From Asanoa hainanensis (GTDB lineage Bacteria; Actinomycetota; Actinomycetes; Mycobacteriales; Micromonosporaceae): a DNA stretch of 64,000 bases. Position 1 is the stretch's first letter, and the number at the start of each line of letters is the position of its first letter. Made by a program: the position numbers and the translations under genes. The notes beneath the pieces were generated by a model, which was not told the DNA's origin, searched no databases, and saw nothing but the letters and a program-made list of their open reading frames with translations. The stretch spans positions 124,001-188,000 of the forward strand of contig NZ_FZPH01000008.1 of the NCBI RefSeq assembly GCF_900188485.1, written 5' to 3'. This document shows, piece after piece, positions 8,306-15,852 of the stretch.

Positions 8306-8321
8306 CAACCCGAGGCATCCG

Positions 8322-8768
8322 ATGCTGCTCGACCCCCGTGGCCCGCGCTTCGCCGCCGGCCTTACCGCGATCGTTTTCGTGCTTGTCCTGATTACCGGCG
8401 CGTGGTGGCTCGCGCTCGCGCAGGCCGTCGTCTTCGCCGTCACCGCGATCGACCCCCGCAAGGGTCCCTACTCGCTGCTCTTCCGCACGCTGGTGGCACC
8501 CAGGCTCAAGAAAGCCACCGAGCGCGAGCCCGCCGAGCCCGTGCGGTTCGCGCAGGCGCTCGGCGGGGTGTTCGCGATCGTGGCGGCCATCGGCTTCGGT
8601 GCCGGCGGCACTGCCGGCACGGCCGTCGGGATCACGGCGGCCGGGTTCGGGTTGGCCGCCGCGTTCCTCAACAGCGCCTTCGGGCTGTGCCTCGGGTGCG
8701 AGCTCTACCTGGCCACGCGCCGGATGACCGGGAGGCCGATGGCCGCCCGGGTCAGCACCGACGACTAG
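8322..8768 (+). CDS. DUF4395 family membrane protein
   Basis: This 148-residue protein opens MLLDPRGPRFAAGLTAIVF and contains FAVTAIDPRKGPYSLLFRTLVAPRL and SAFGLCLGCELYL, the features of DUF4395 (four membrane spans and a conserved C-terminal CxxC). The family commonly sits beside thioredoxins and sulfurtransferases and is thought to be involved in thiol or sulfur handling at the membrane, but no reaction is established. ATG 8322 is 47 nt after the Cys leader stop, with a weak GAGG ribosome site. The stop overlaps that of the convergent response regulator by 4 bp. Expression is probably controlled by the leader and hairpins just upstream. Confidence 0.85.
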   Translation: MLLDPRGPRFAAGLTAIVFVLVLITGAWWLALAQAVVFAVTAIDPRKGPYSLLFRTLVAPRLKKATEREPAEPVRFAQALGGVFAIVAAIGFGAGGTAGTAVGITAAGFGLAAAFLNSAFGLCLGCELYLATRRMTGRPMAARVSTDD

Positions 8769-9433
8769 AACTTGGGCGCGTCCGGGGCCTCGAGCAGGCC
8801 CAGTCGCAGCGCGGTCATCAGGGCCTGGGCCCGGTTGGCGGCGCCGAGCTTCTCGTAGAGCTTCGAGATGTGCGTCTTGGCCGTCGACTCGCTGACGAAG
8901 AGCTGCTTGGCGATGCCGGCCACCGACATGCCGTCGGCGAGCAGGCGGAGCACCTGGCCCTCGCGCGGGGAGAGCTGCGGGCCCGACGGGGCCAGCCGGC
9001 GCTTCATCGCCTCCGCCAGGTCGGCCGCGGTGAACGCCGACGGCGACGACGCGGCGTGCCGGGCGGCGGCGACGACCTCGTCGGCCGGGGCGGTCTTCGG
9101 GACGAACGCGCTGGCGCCCGCCTCGAGCGCGCCGAACAGCTGGTCGTCGCCCGCGTACATGGTCAGCACGACGATGCCCATCGTCGCGCTCGACTTGCGC
9201 AGGGCGCGGGTCGCCTCGAGGCCGCTGCCGTCGGGGAGGCGCAGGTCCATGATCACGACATCGGGCTGCAGAGCGCCGGCCTGGCGTACGCCCTCGGCGG
9301 CGGTGGCGGCCTCGCCCACGACCTCGAACTGGCGGTCGCGCTCGAAGGCGTGCCGCAGGCCCTTGCGGATCAGGTCGTGATCGTCGACCAGGAGGACCTT
9401 GGTGCGAGTGGCCGGCGATGGGCTGGTCGTCAT
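8765..9433 (-). CDS. NarL/LuxR-family response regulator
   Basis: This 222-residue two-domain regulator has a receiver domain with DD near the N-terminus (VLLVDDHD), the phospho-acceptor aspartate in VVIMDLRLPDGSG, Thr in VVLTMYAG and Lys in FVPKTAP. A LuxR-type helix-turn-helix follows (LSPREGQVLRLLADGMSVAGIAKQLFVSESTAKTHISKLYEKLG). It should bind DNA as a phosphorylated dimer. The gene lies 7 nt downstream of its histidine kinase in a minus-strand operon that starts with fadD, so its target may include fatty-acid genes (inference). ATG 9433. Confidence 0.92.
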   Translation of the reverse strand: MTTSPSPATRTKVLLVDDHDLIRKGLRHAFERDRQFEVVGEAATAAEGVRQAGALQPDVVIMDLRLPDGSGLEATRALRKSSATMGIVVLTMYAGDDQLFGALEAGASAFVPKTAPADEVVAAARHAASSPSAFTAADLAEAMKRRLAPSGPQLSPREGQVLRLLADGMSVAGIAKQLFVSESTAKTHISKLYEKLGAANRAQALMTALRLGLLEAPDAPKF

Positions 9434-9440
9434 GCTCGGG

Positions 9441-11144
9441 TTACTCCCCTTCTGATGCGGTGACGCTATCGCGCACGCTACCGCGCCGCGGTGGTGTGCC
9501 GACTACCACCGCCACGGTCGTGCCGGACGGGCTTCGCGGACTGATCTCCAACCGGCCTCGGATACGTTCCGCTCTCTCCGCCATGATCGCAAGACCGTAA
9601 CGGCCGTCTGGGCGCTGGTCGGCGATGCCCTGACCGTCATCCGACACTTCGATCTGTGCGTACGGCGGATCGATGGAACACGAGACCCACAGGTTAGTGG
9701 CTCCGGCGTGTTTTCGGGCGTTCGTGATCGCTTCCTGTGCGATCCGCAGGAGTTCGGCCTCCGTGGCCGCGGGGAGCCGGGCGGTCGACTCGTCGAGCGT
9801 GACGTGCACCCGCAGCCCACCCGAGGCACCGACCGTCCGCGCGTACTCGGAGATCGCCGCAGCCAGACCCCCCTGCCGGTCGACCTCGGACCGCAGCTCG
9901 AACAGTGACAACCGCAACTCGGTGATCACGCGTGTCACCTCGCCGCGCAACGTCCGGAGCTCCTCGGCGGTCTCCTTGGCGTCGTCGGGGAGCGTCGCGA
10001 GCGCGTTGTCAATCCCATATCCGACCATCACGAGCTCCTGCGCGACCCCGTCGTGGATCTCGCGGGCCAGCCGCTGCCGCTCCTCGTTGGTCGCCAGCGA
10101 GCGGACCTCGTCGAACAGCAGCGCCGCCTCCAGGCGCAGCGCGGCCGGACCGGTCAGCCCGGTCACCCGCTGCACCACGACCGGCGGGTAGGCGCCGGAC
10201 ACGTCGGCCTCGATGATCACCAATCCGACGGTACGCACGCCGGCCACCAGGGGCACCACCAGCGCGGACACGTCACCCCGACGGTGGGAGCGGGCCTGCG
10301 ACCGGCTGGCCGTGTACGGCTGCTGGCTGGCCCACGCCTCGGCGATCGCGGAGTCCGCGTCGAGGCTGGTCTCCCAGTCGACCCGGTCGACGCCCGCCTG
10401 GGCGAGCACCACCAACCGCCCGCCGCCGCTGGCCGAGAGCACCGCCGCGCGGTCGGCCCGGGCCACCCCGCGCAGCTCCTCGACCAAGTGCTCGGAGATG
10501 CCACCGGGGTCGAGCGTGGCGCCGGGCAGCTGCCGGGCGACGCTGCGGAGCTGGGTCAACAGCCGGGTCGCCTCCGCGTACGGCTGGGGCCGTCCCGCCT
10601 TCTCCCGTTGCTGCATGATCCGCTGCAGGGTGGACGCCGCCAGCGTGCCGAGCGACGCCAGGATCAGCCATTGGGCCGCGACGACCAGGTAGCCGGGCTT
10701 GGCGATCAGCGGATCGTCGCCGGTCGAGCTGATCGCGCCGCCGACGACGAGCGCCAGCGTGGCCGTGCCGAGCAGCGCGGCGCTCTCCCGGGACCGCCGG
10801 CGCAGCGCCGTCACGGTCAGCGGGACCGACAGGTACGGCAGCAGCGCGGCCGCGCCGATGCCCTGGCCGAGCGCGTTGCTCGCGGTGTGCTCGGCGACCT
10901 GGCTGGCCCCGATGCCGACCACGATCACCTCGGCGAACCGCCCGAGCGGGGCGAGCACCGGGTGCCGGGGCGCGATCACGGCGGGCAGCCCGGCGACGAT
11001 CAGCAGCGCGACCCACCACAGCTGTTCCAGCTGTTGCGTGGTGAGCAGCACGAGGACAGCGACGAGCGCGAGCATCACGATCCGCGCGGCCACGGCGAGC
11101 GGGTGGGCGCGGATCGGCGTCGGTGCGGGCGCCTCAGGGGTCAT
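9441..11144 (-). CDS. Membrane sensor histidine kinase (HisKA_3, GAF)
   Basis: This 567-residue sensor kinase has five or six N-terminal membrane segments (residues about 15-165). A GAF-like cytoplasmic domain follows at about 210-345 (DRAAVLSASGGGRLVVLA...VSALVVPLVAGVRTVGLVII). The HisKA_3 phospho-acceptor helix is LAREIHDGVAQELVMVGYGI, with His in REIHDG. The ATPase domain has ITNARKHA (N box) and VSDDGQGI (G1). The ATG at 11144 overlaps the fadD stop (11141), so the two are translationally coupled, and the response regulator is 7 nt downstream. The signal is unknown; the coupling suggests a link to acyl-CoA or membrane lipid state. Confidence 0.92.
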   Translation of the reverse strand: MTPEAPAPTPIRAHPLAVAARIVMLALVAVLVLLTTQQLEQLWWVALLIVAGLPAVIAPRHPVLAPLGRFAEVIVVGIGASQVAEHTASNALGQGIGAAALLPYLSVPLTVTALRRRSRESAALLGTATLALVVGGAISSTGDDPLIAKPGYLVVAAQWLILASLGTLAASTLQRIMQQREKAGRPQPYAEATRLLTQLRSVARQLPGATLDPGGISEHLVEELRGVARADRAAVLSASGGGRLVVLAQAGVDRVDWETSLDADSAIAEAWASQQPYTASRSQARSHRRGDVSALVVPLVAGVRTVGLVIIEADVSGAYPPVVVQRVTGLTGPAALRLEAALLFDEVRSLATNEERQRLAREIHDGVAQELVMVGYGIDNALATLPDDAKETAEELRTLRGEVTRVITELRLSLFELRSEVDRQGGLAAAISEYARTVGASGGLRVHVTLDESTARLPAATEAELLRIAQEAITNARKHAGATNLWVSCSIDPPYAQIEVSDDGQGIADQRPDGRYGLAIMAERAERIRGRLEISPRSPSGTTVAVVVGTPPRRGSVRDSVTASEGE

Positions 11145-12934
11145 CGGCGATAGATCTCGTCAATCTCGGCCTGGTGCGTCTTGATCACGACGCTCCGCTT
11201 GACCTTGAGCGACGGCGTCAGCTCGCCGGTCGCCTCGGTGAAGTCCGCCGGCAGGATGCGGAACTCCTTGATCGCCTCGGCGTGCGAGACCGCCTTGTTG
11301 GCGTCGTCGACCGCGCTCTGCACCTCGGCCCGCAGCTTCTCGTCGGTGCGCAGGTCGGCCACCGAGGTGTCGGCCGGCAGCCCCATCGACTCCAGCCAGC
11401 GGGGCAGCGACTCCGGGTCGATCGTCACCAGCGCGGCGATGAACGGCTGCCGGTCGCCGACCACCATCGCCTGGCTGACCAGGTAGTGGGCCCGGATCCG
11501 GTCCTCCAGCACCGCCGGCGCGACGTTCTTGCCGGCCGCGGTGACGATGATCTCCTTCTTCCGGCCGGTGATGCTCAGGAAGCCGTCGTCGTCGAGCTCG
11601 CCCAGGTCACCGGTGGCGAACCAGCCGTCGTCGCCCCGCACCTCGGCGGTCGCGGTCGGGTTCCGCCAGTACTCCTTGAACACCAGCGGGCCCTTGACCA
11701 GGATCTCGCCGTCGTCGGCGACCCGGACGGTGACGCCGGGCAGCGGGCGGCCGACGGTGCCGATGCGGGTGGCGCTCTCCAGGTTGGCGGCGATCGCCGG
11801 GGAGGTCTCGGTGAGGCCGTAGCCCTCGTACACGGTGACGCCGATGCCGCGGAAGAAGTGCGCCAGGCGGGCGCCGAGCGGGGCGCCGCCCGAGATCGCC
11901 CGGGTGCACTTGCCACCCATCGCGGCGCGCAGCTTGCCGTACACCAGCTTGTCGTAGAGGGCGTGCTGCATGCGCAGCGCCAGCCCGGGACCGGAGCCTT
12001 CCATCGCGGTCGAGTACGCGATCGCGACCTGCTCGGCCTTGTCGAAGATGGCGCCCTTGCCCGAGGCCGCCGCGCGCTGCTTGGCCCCGGTGTGCACCTT
12101 CTCGAACACCCGCGGCACGGAGAGCAGGAACGTCGGCTGGAAGTCCTGGAGGTCCGCGACCAGCGTCTTGGTGTCGGGCAGGTGGCCCATCGTGGCGCGG
12201 GCGTGCACCATGCCGATCTGGATCAGCCGGGCGAAGGAGTGCGCGAGGGGCAGGAAGAGCAGTGTCGAGCCGCCCTGGTGGAACAGGTCCGGCAGCACCG
12301 GCACCGCGTTGGCGATGTCGGACAGCAGGTTGCGGTGGGTGAGCACGCAGCCCTTGGGCCGGCCGGTCGTACCGCTGGTGTAGATGATGGTGGCGATGTC
12401 GTCGGCGGTGGACGTGCGCCGCTGCTCCTCGATGACGGCGGCGTCGACGGTCGCGCCGCGCTCGCGGAGCTGGTCGAGGTCGTCGGACTCGATCCGCCAC
12501 ACCTCGGCCAGGTCGGGCAGGTCGGCGCGGATGCCGGCCACGAGAAGAGCGTGGGCGTCGGTCTCGACGAACAGCGCGACCGCGCCGGAGTCCTCGAGCA
12601 TCCAGCGGACCTGCTCGGCGCTCGACGTCTCGTAGACCGGGACGGTGACCGCGCCGACCGACCAGATCGCGTAGTCGACCAGCGTCCACTCGTACCGCGT
12701 GCGGCTCATCAGCCCCACGCGTTGACCAGGCTGGATGCCCGCGGCGACCAGGCCGCGGGCGAGCGCGACGACCTCGTCCCGGAACTGCCCACAGGTGACG
12801 TCGAGCCATTCGCCACCGCGGCGGCGCCGGAACTGCACCGCGTCGGGTGCCTCGACGGCGTTGTCCCAGACCGGATCGGTCAGGTTCGCCGCGTCCCCGA
12901 TCGTCACGACGGGGGGAACGGAGAATTCGCGCAC
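11141..12934 (-). CDS. fadD15: Long-chain fatty-acid-CoA ligase (FadD15-like)
   Basis: This 597-residue AMP-forming acyl-CoA synthetase activates long-chain fatty acids to acyl-CoA via an acyl-adenylate. Motifs are TIIYTSGTTGRPKGC (P-loop-like AMP motif), YEGYGLTETSPA, WFATGDLGELDDDGFLSITGRKKEII and the C-terminal lysine region TPSLKVKRS. The length and the place next to pimB and the SRPBCC gene match Rv2187 (fadD15). The start is the GTG at 12934 behind AGGAGG with 4-5 nt spacing. It is first in an operon with the two-component system at 11144-8765. It is divergent from the SRPBCC gene, with about 120 bp between starts. Confidence 0.92.
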   Translation of the reverse strand: MREFSVPPVVTIGDAANLTDPVWDNAVEAPDAVQFRRRRGGEWLDVTCGQFRDEVVALARGLVAAGIQPGQRVGLMSRTRYEWTLVDYAIWSVGAVTVPVYETSSAEQVRWMLEDSGAVALFVETDAHALLVAGIRADLPDLAEVWRIESDDLDQLRERGATVDAAVIEEQRRTSTADDIATIIYTSGTTGRPKGCVLTHRNLLSDIANAVPVLPDLFHQGGSTLLFLPLAHSFARLIQIGMVHARATMGHLPDTKTLVADLQDFQPTFLLSVPRVFEKVHTGAKQRAAASGKGAIFDKAEQVAIAYSTAMEGSGPGLALRMQHALYDKLVYGKLRAAMGGKCTRAISGGAPLGARLAHFFRGIGVTVYEGYGLTETSPAIAANLESATRIGTVGRPLPGVTVRVADDGEILVKGPLVFKEYWRNPTATAEVRGDDGWFATGDLGELDDDGFLSITGRKKEIIVTAAGKNVAPAVLEDRIRAHYLVSQAMVVGDRQPFIAALVTIDPESLPRWLESMGLPADTSVADLRTDEKLRAEVQSAVDDANKAVSHAEAIKEFRILPADFTEATGELTPSLKVKRSVVIKTHQAEIDEIYRR

Positions 12935-13042
12935 CTGGCCTCCTACAGAACGCGATCAGCTAAATGCAACCTACCCGTATCGACATCGAGTCCGACCCGG
13001 GGGACCAGCGAGCCGTCAGCCGGTCGGCGGCGCACAAAGAGG

Positions 13043-13048
13043 TAGCCT
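13043..13048 (+). promoter_or_regulatory. -10 box of a leaderless transcript
   Basis: TAGCCT lies 7 nt before the ATG at 13056, the spacing seen in actinobacterial leaderless mRNAs where transcription starts at the start codon. No ribosome site is present before the ATG, which supports this. No convincing -35 box is visible. Confidence 0.45.
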
Positions 13049-13055
13049 GCCCCAC

Positions 13056-13511
13056 ATGGCGGACTCCTCCACCCAGTCGATTGAGATCGACGCCACCCCG
13101 GCCCAGGTCGCGGCGGTGATTTGCGACTTCGCGCGCTACCCGGAGTGGACCACGGCGATGAAGTCGGTCGAGGTGGTCGAGGAATACGAAGACGGCTATG
13201 CGAGCCAGGTGCGGTTCGTGATCGACGCCGGCGTGCTGGTGGACGAATACACCCTCCAATATGAGTACGCCGAGGACATCTCGCGCATCGAATGGCATCT
13301 GGTCGCGCCGTCGAAGATGCAGAAGACGCAGAACGGTTCCTACGACATCGAACCGGTCGGCGAGCGTGGGAGCGAGGTCACGTACACGCTCGAAGTCGAC
13401 CTGGCGGTGGGCATGCTTGGCATGTTCCGCAAGAAAGCCGAGAAGATGATCATGGATGCCGCCCTGAAACAGCTCAAGGGCCGGGTGGAGACCCTCTACC
13501 CGCGCGCCTGA
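13056..13511 (+). CDS. SRPBCC (polyketide cyclase/START-like) protein, Rv2185c type
   Basis: This 151-residue single-domain protein of the START/Bet v1 superfamily opens MADSSTQSIEIDATPAQVAAVICDFARYPEWTTAMKSVEVV, the typical first strand and helix. IEWHLVAPSKMQKTQNGSYDI and VTYTLEVDLAVGMLGMFRKKAEKMIMDAALKQLKGRVE follow. The fold binds hydrophobic ligands in a deep cavity; the ligand is unknown. The close resemblance in length and position to Rv2185c (TB16.3) supports synteny. It is transcribed divergently from fadD15 and followed by the DUF5304-like gene 29 nt downstream, probably in one operon. Confidence 0.88.
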   Translation: MADSSTQSIEIDATPAQVAAVICDFARYPEWTTAMKSVEVVEEYEDGYASQVRFVIDAGVLVDEYTLQYEYAEDISRIEWHLVAPSKMQKTQNGSYDIEPVGERGSEVTYTLEVDLAVGMLGMFRKKAEKMIMDAALKQLKGRVETLYPRA

Positions 13512-13540
13512 CCGGGCCCGCACCTACCTGAGGAACGACG

Positions 13541-14161
13541 ATGGCACCGCAACCAGACCCATCCTCCGCCCGCGGCGAGGCCGAGCGCCTGGTCGCCGCC
13601 GCGCTGGCCATGGCGCGCCGCGCCGGCGACGGCCCGGGCCTCGCGGCCGGCATGAGCGCGCTCGGCTCGCTGACCGACGTGCTCGGCAGCGCCTTCGGCG
13701 GCGACCATCACCCATCCGGAGGTACGCAGACCGGAGCGGGGCCGAAGATCGCCACCGGCGACGCGGAGTGCTGCGTCTGCCCGATCTGCCGCGTGATCGT
13801 CGCGTTGCGCGACCCGAGCCCCGAGTTCGCCGAGCGGCTCGCGACCGGCGCCGGCGACTTCGCGGCCGGCGTGGCCAGCCTGCTCCGGGCGGTCAACAGC
13901 TCCACGGCCGTGCGGGATCCGCAGCCGCCGCCCCCGCCCGCTCCCCGGTTCTCCGACGACGAGATCTGGCGCGCGGCCACCCGTACCCGCGATGATGTTG
14001 GACCGGGCCCCGCGGCCGGTGACGTCTGGGCGGAGGCCACCGCGGCTGGGCGCGCGGCCGACGACGAGGTCGAGCCGCAGCGCAAGCCCGCGAAACCGAT
14101 GGCCCGCAAGGCCGTCAAGCGGACGGCGCCACCGGCGCCACGGTCGGACGACGACGCCTGA
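13541..14161 (+). CDS. Hypothetical protein with CxxC-type cysteine cluster (DUF5304-like)
   Basis: This 206-residue protein has an N-terminal helical part and then a conserved ECCVCPICRVIVALRDPSPEF segment, where four cysteines in nine residues could bind zinc or an iron-sulfur centre. A Pro-rich linker and a basic Lys/Arg/Pro tail follow. The Cys segment resembles the actinobacterial DUF5304 group (CPVCRxIAxxR); no function is known to me. ATG 13541 sits behind GAGGAACGACG. It is placed between the SRPBCC gene and the ROK kinase on the same strand with short gaps, so cotranscription is likely. Confidence 0.65.
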   Translation: MAPQPDPSSARGEAERLVAAALAMARRAGDGPGLAAGMSALGSLTDVLGSAFGGDHHPSGGTQTGAGPKIATGDAECCVCPICRVIVALRDPSPEFAERLATGAGDFAAGVASLLRAVNSSTAVRDPQPPPPPAPRFSDDEIWRAATRTRDDVGPGPAAGDVWAEATAAGRAADDEVEPQRKPAKPMARKAVKRTAPPAPRSDDDA

Positions 14162-14207
14162 GCGCGTTGCCCGGAAGACCACAGCACAGCAGAGGGGAGC
14201 GGCAGCG

Positions 14208-15155
14208 GTGACGCTGACCATCGGAGTCGACGTGGGTGGCACCAAGGTCGCCGGTGGGGTGGTCGACGAGAACGGGACGGTCGTCACGACCGTCCGGCGG
14301 GACACCCCCGCCGACGACGTCGCCCGCACCCGGGACACCATCGTCGAGGTCGCCGCCGAGCTGGCCGCAGCCCACCCGGCCACCGCCGTCGGCATCGGCG
14401 CGGCCGGCTGGATCGACGCCTCCCGCTCCACCGTGCTGTTCGCACCCAACATCGCGTGGCGCGACGAGCCGCTCCGCGACTACGTCAGCGACAAGGTCGG
14501 CCTGCCGGTCATCGTGGAGAACGACGGCAACGCGGCGGCCTGGGCGGAGTTCCGCTACGGCGCCGCGCACGACGCCGAGGACTCGATGGTGATGTTCACC
14601 ATCGGCACCGGGGTCGGCGGCGCCATCGTGCTCGGCGGTGAGCTGGTCCGCGGCACCAACGGCATCGCGGCGGAGCTCGGCCACATGGGCCTCGTGCCCG
14701 GCGGGCACAAGTGCGGCTGCGGCCGGCTCGGCTGTATCGAGCAGTACGCGAGCGGCAACGCCCTGGTCCGGTTCGCCCGGGCCGGCGCCCGGCAGGAGCC
14801 GCACCGCGCGGAGCGGCTGCTCGCCCTGGCCGGCGGCGACCCCGACCGGGTCACCGGCCCGATGGTGACCGCCGCCGCCCAAGACGGCGACGAGGTGTCC
14901 CGCGAGGCGTTCGCCCAGATCGGCACCTGGCTCGGCATGGGCCTGGCCGACATGGTCCAGGTGCTCGACCCGCAGGTGCTCGTGGTCGGCGGCGGCGTGG
15001 TCGACGCCGGCGAGCTGCTGATGGGCCCGGCCCGAGCGTCCTACCAGGAGTCGCTGGCCCAGCGCGGCCGCTGGCCGGTCGCGGACCTGCGGGTCGCGAA
15101 ACTGGGCAACGGCGCGGGACTGGTTGGTGCGGCCGACCTGGCCCGGCGTCGATGA
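14208..15155 (+). CDS. glkA: ROK-family glucokinase
   Basis: This 315-residue kinase should phosphorylate glucose to glucose-6-phosphate. It shows the phosphate-1 motif IGVDVGGTKVAGG, the catalytic ENDGNAAAWAEF, the phosphate-2 motif FTIGTGVGGAIVLGGEL and the ROK zinc motif GHKCGCGRLGCIEQYASG with its CxCGxxGCxE cysteines. The start is the GTG at 14208 behind AGAGGGGAGC. Its stop overlaps the next start (ATGA at 15152), so the EEP-family gene is translationally coupled. It could serve glucose released by the beta-glucosidase island at 18-24 kb (inference). ROK sugar specificity cannot be settled by sequence. Confidence 0.85.
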   Translation: MTLTIGVDVGGTKVAGGVVDENGTVVTTVRRDTPADDVARTRDTIVEVAAELAAAHPATAVGIGAAGWIDASRSTVLFAPNIAWRDEPLRDYVSDKVGLPVIVENDGNAAAWAEFRYGAAHDAEDSMVMFTIGTGVGGAIVLGGELVRGTNGIAAELGHMGLVPGGHKCGCGRLGCIEQYASGNALVRFARAGARQEPHRAERLLALAGGDPDRVTGPMVTAAAQDGDEVSREAFAQIGTWLGMGLADMVQVLDPQVLVVGGGVVDAGELLMGPARASYQESLAQRGRWPVADLRVAKLGNGAGLVGAADLARRR

Positions 15156-15820
15156 CAGCGCGCGTGCGGGTCGTCTCGTACAACATCCATAGCTTCAAAG
15201 ACGACCTGCACGCGCTCGCCGGCGTGGTCGCCGACCTCGCGCCCGACGTGCTGATCGTGCAGGAGGGCGCCCGCCGGTTCCGCTGGCGGCAGAAGAACGC
15301 GGCCCTCGCCGACCAGTTGCGGATGGTGGTCGGCGGTGGCGGGCTCTGGTCGCTCGGCAACCTGGTGCTGACCACACTGCGGGTACGCGTGCTGGAGACC
15401 CGTGACGTCCGTTACCCCCTGGTCCCCGGGCACCACCTGCGCGGAGCGGTGTTCGCCACCTGCGCGGTGCCGGGCGCCCGGTTTGTGGTGACCGGCTCCC
15501 ACCTGTCGACCGACCCGGCGGTACGCCCGGCGCAGGCGGCGGCGTGGCGGGCCGAGATGCGCCGCGGCGACCTGCCCGTCGTGGCGGCCGGCGACCTCAA
15601 CGCGGAGCCCGGCGACCCGACCTGGGCCGCGGTCGCCGACGGGCTGCACATCGCGGGCACGGCACCGACCCACCCGTCCTCCGGACCGCGCCGCGCGATC
15701 GACGGCGTCTTCGTCGACAAGCGCATCGAGGTGGCCGGCTTCCGGGTGGTGGATTCCGCGCAGGCCCGCCGCGCCAGCGACCATCTACCGATCGCCGTAG
15801 ATCTGGTGATACCCGACTAG
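15152..15820 (+). CDS. Endonuclease/exonuclease/phosphatase family protein
   Basis: This 222-residue EEP-fold phosphodiesterase has VVSYNIHSFKDDL (Asn metal ligand), VLIVQEGARRF (Glu ligand), FVVTGSHLSTDPA (His), VVAAGDLNAEPGDP (Asp/Asn) and RASDHLPIAVDL (terminal SDH catalytic triad). Such proteins cleave phosphodiester or phosphomonoester bonds in nucleic acids or lipids; the substrate is unknown. The ATG at 15152 overlaps the glucokinase stop. There is no signal peptide, so it is probably cytoplasmic. Confidence 0.82.
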   Translation: MTARVRVVSYNIHSFKDDLHALAGVVADLAPDVLIVQEGARRFRWRQKNAALADQLRMVVGGGGLWSLGNLVLTTLRVRVLETRDVRYPLVPGHHLRGAVFATCAVPGARFVVTGSHLSTDPAVRPAQAAAWRAEMRRGDLPVVAAGDLNAEPGDPTWAAVADGLHIAGTAPTHPSSGPRRAIDGVFVDKRIEVAGFRVVDSAQARRASDHLPIAVDLVIPD

Positions 15821-15852
15821 ACAAGACAAGGGTCAGTCGGAAGGATCGGGCG

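Noticed and set aside
11123-13045. 640-codon plus-strand frame opposite fadD15
   Set aside because: Shadow frame rich in Arg, Gly, His and Asp; fadD15 on the other strand has every expected motif.
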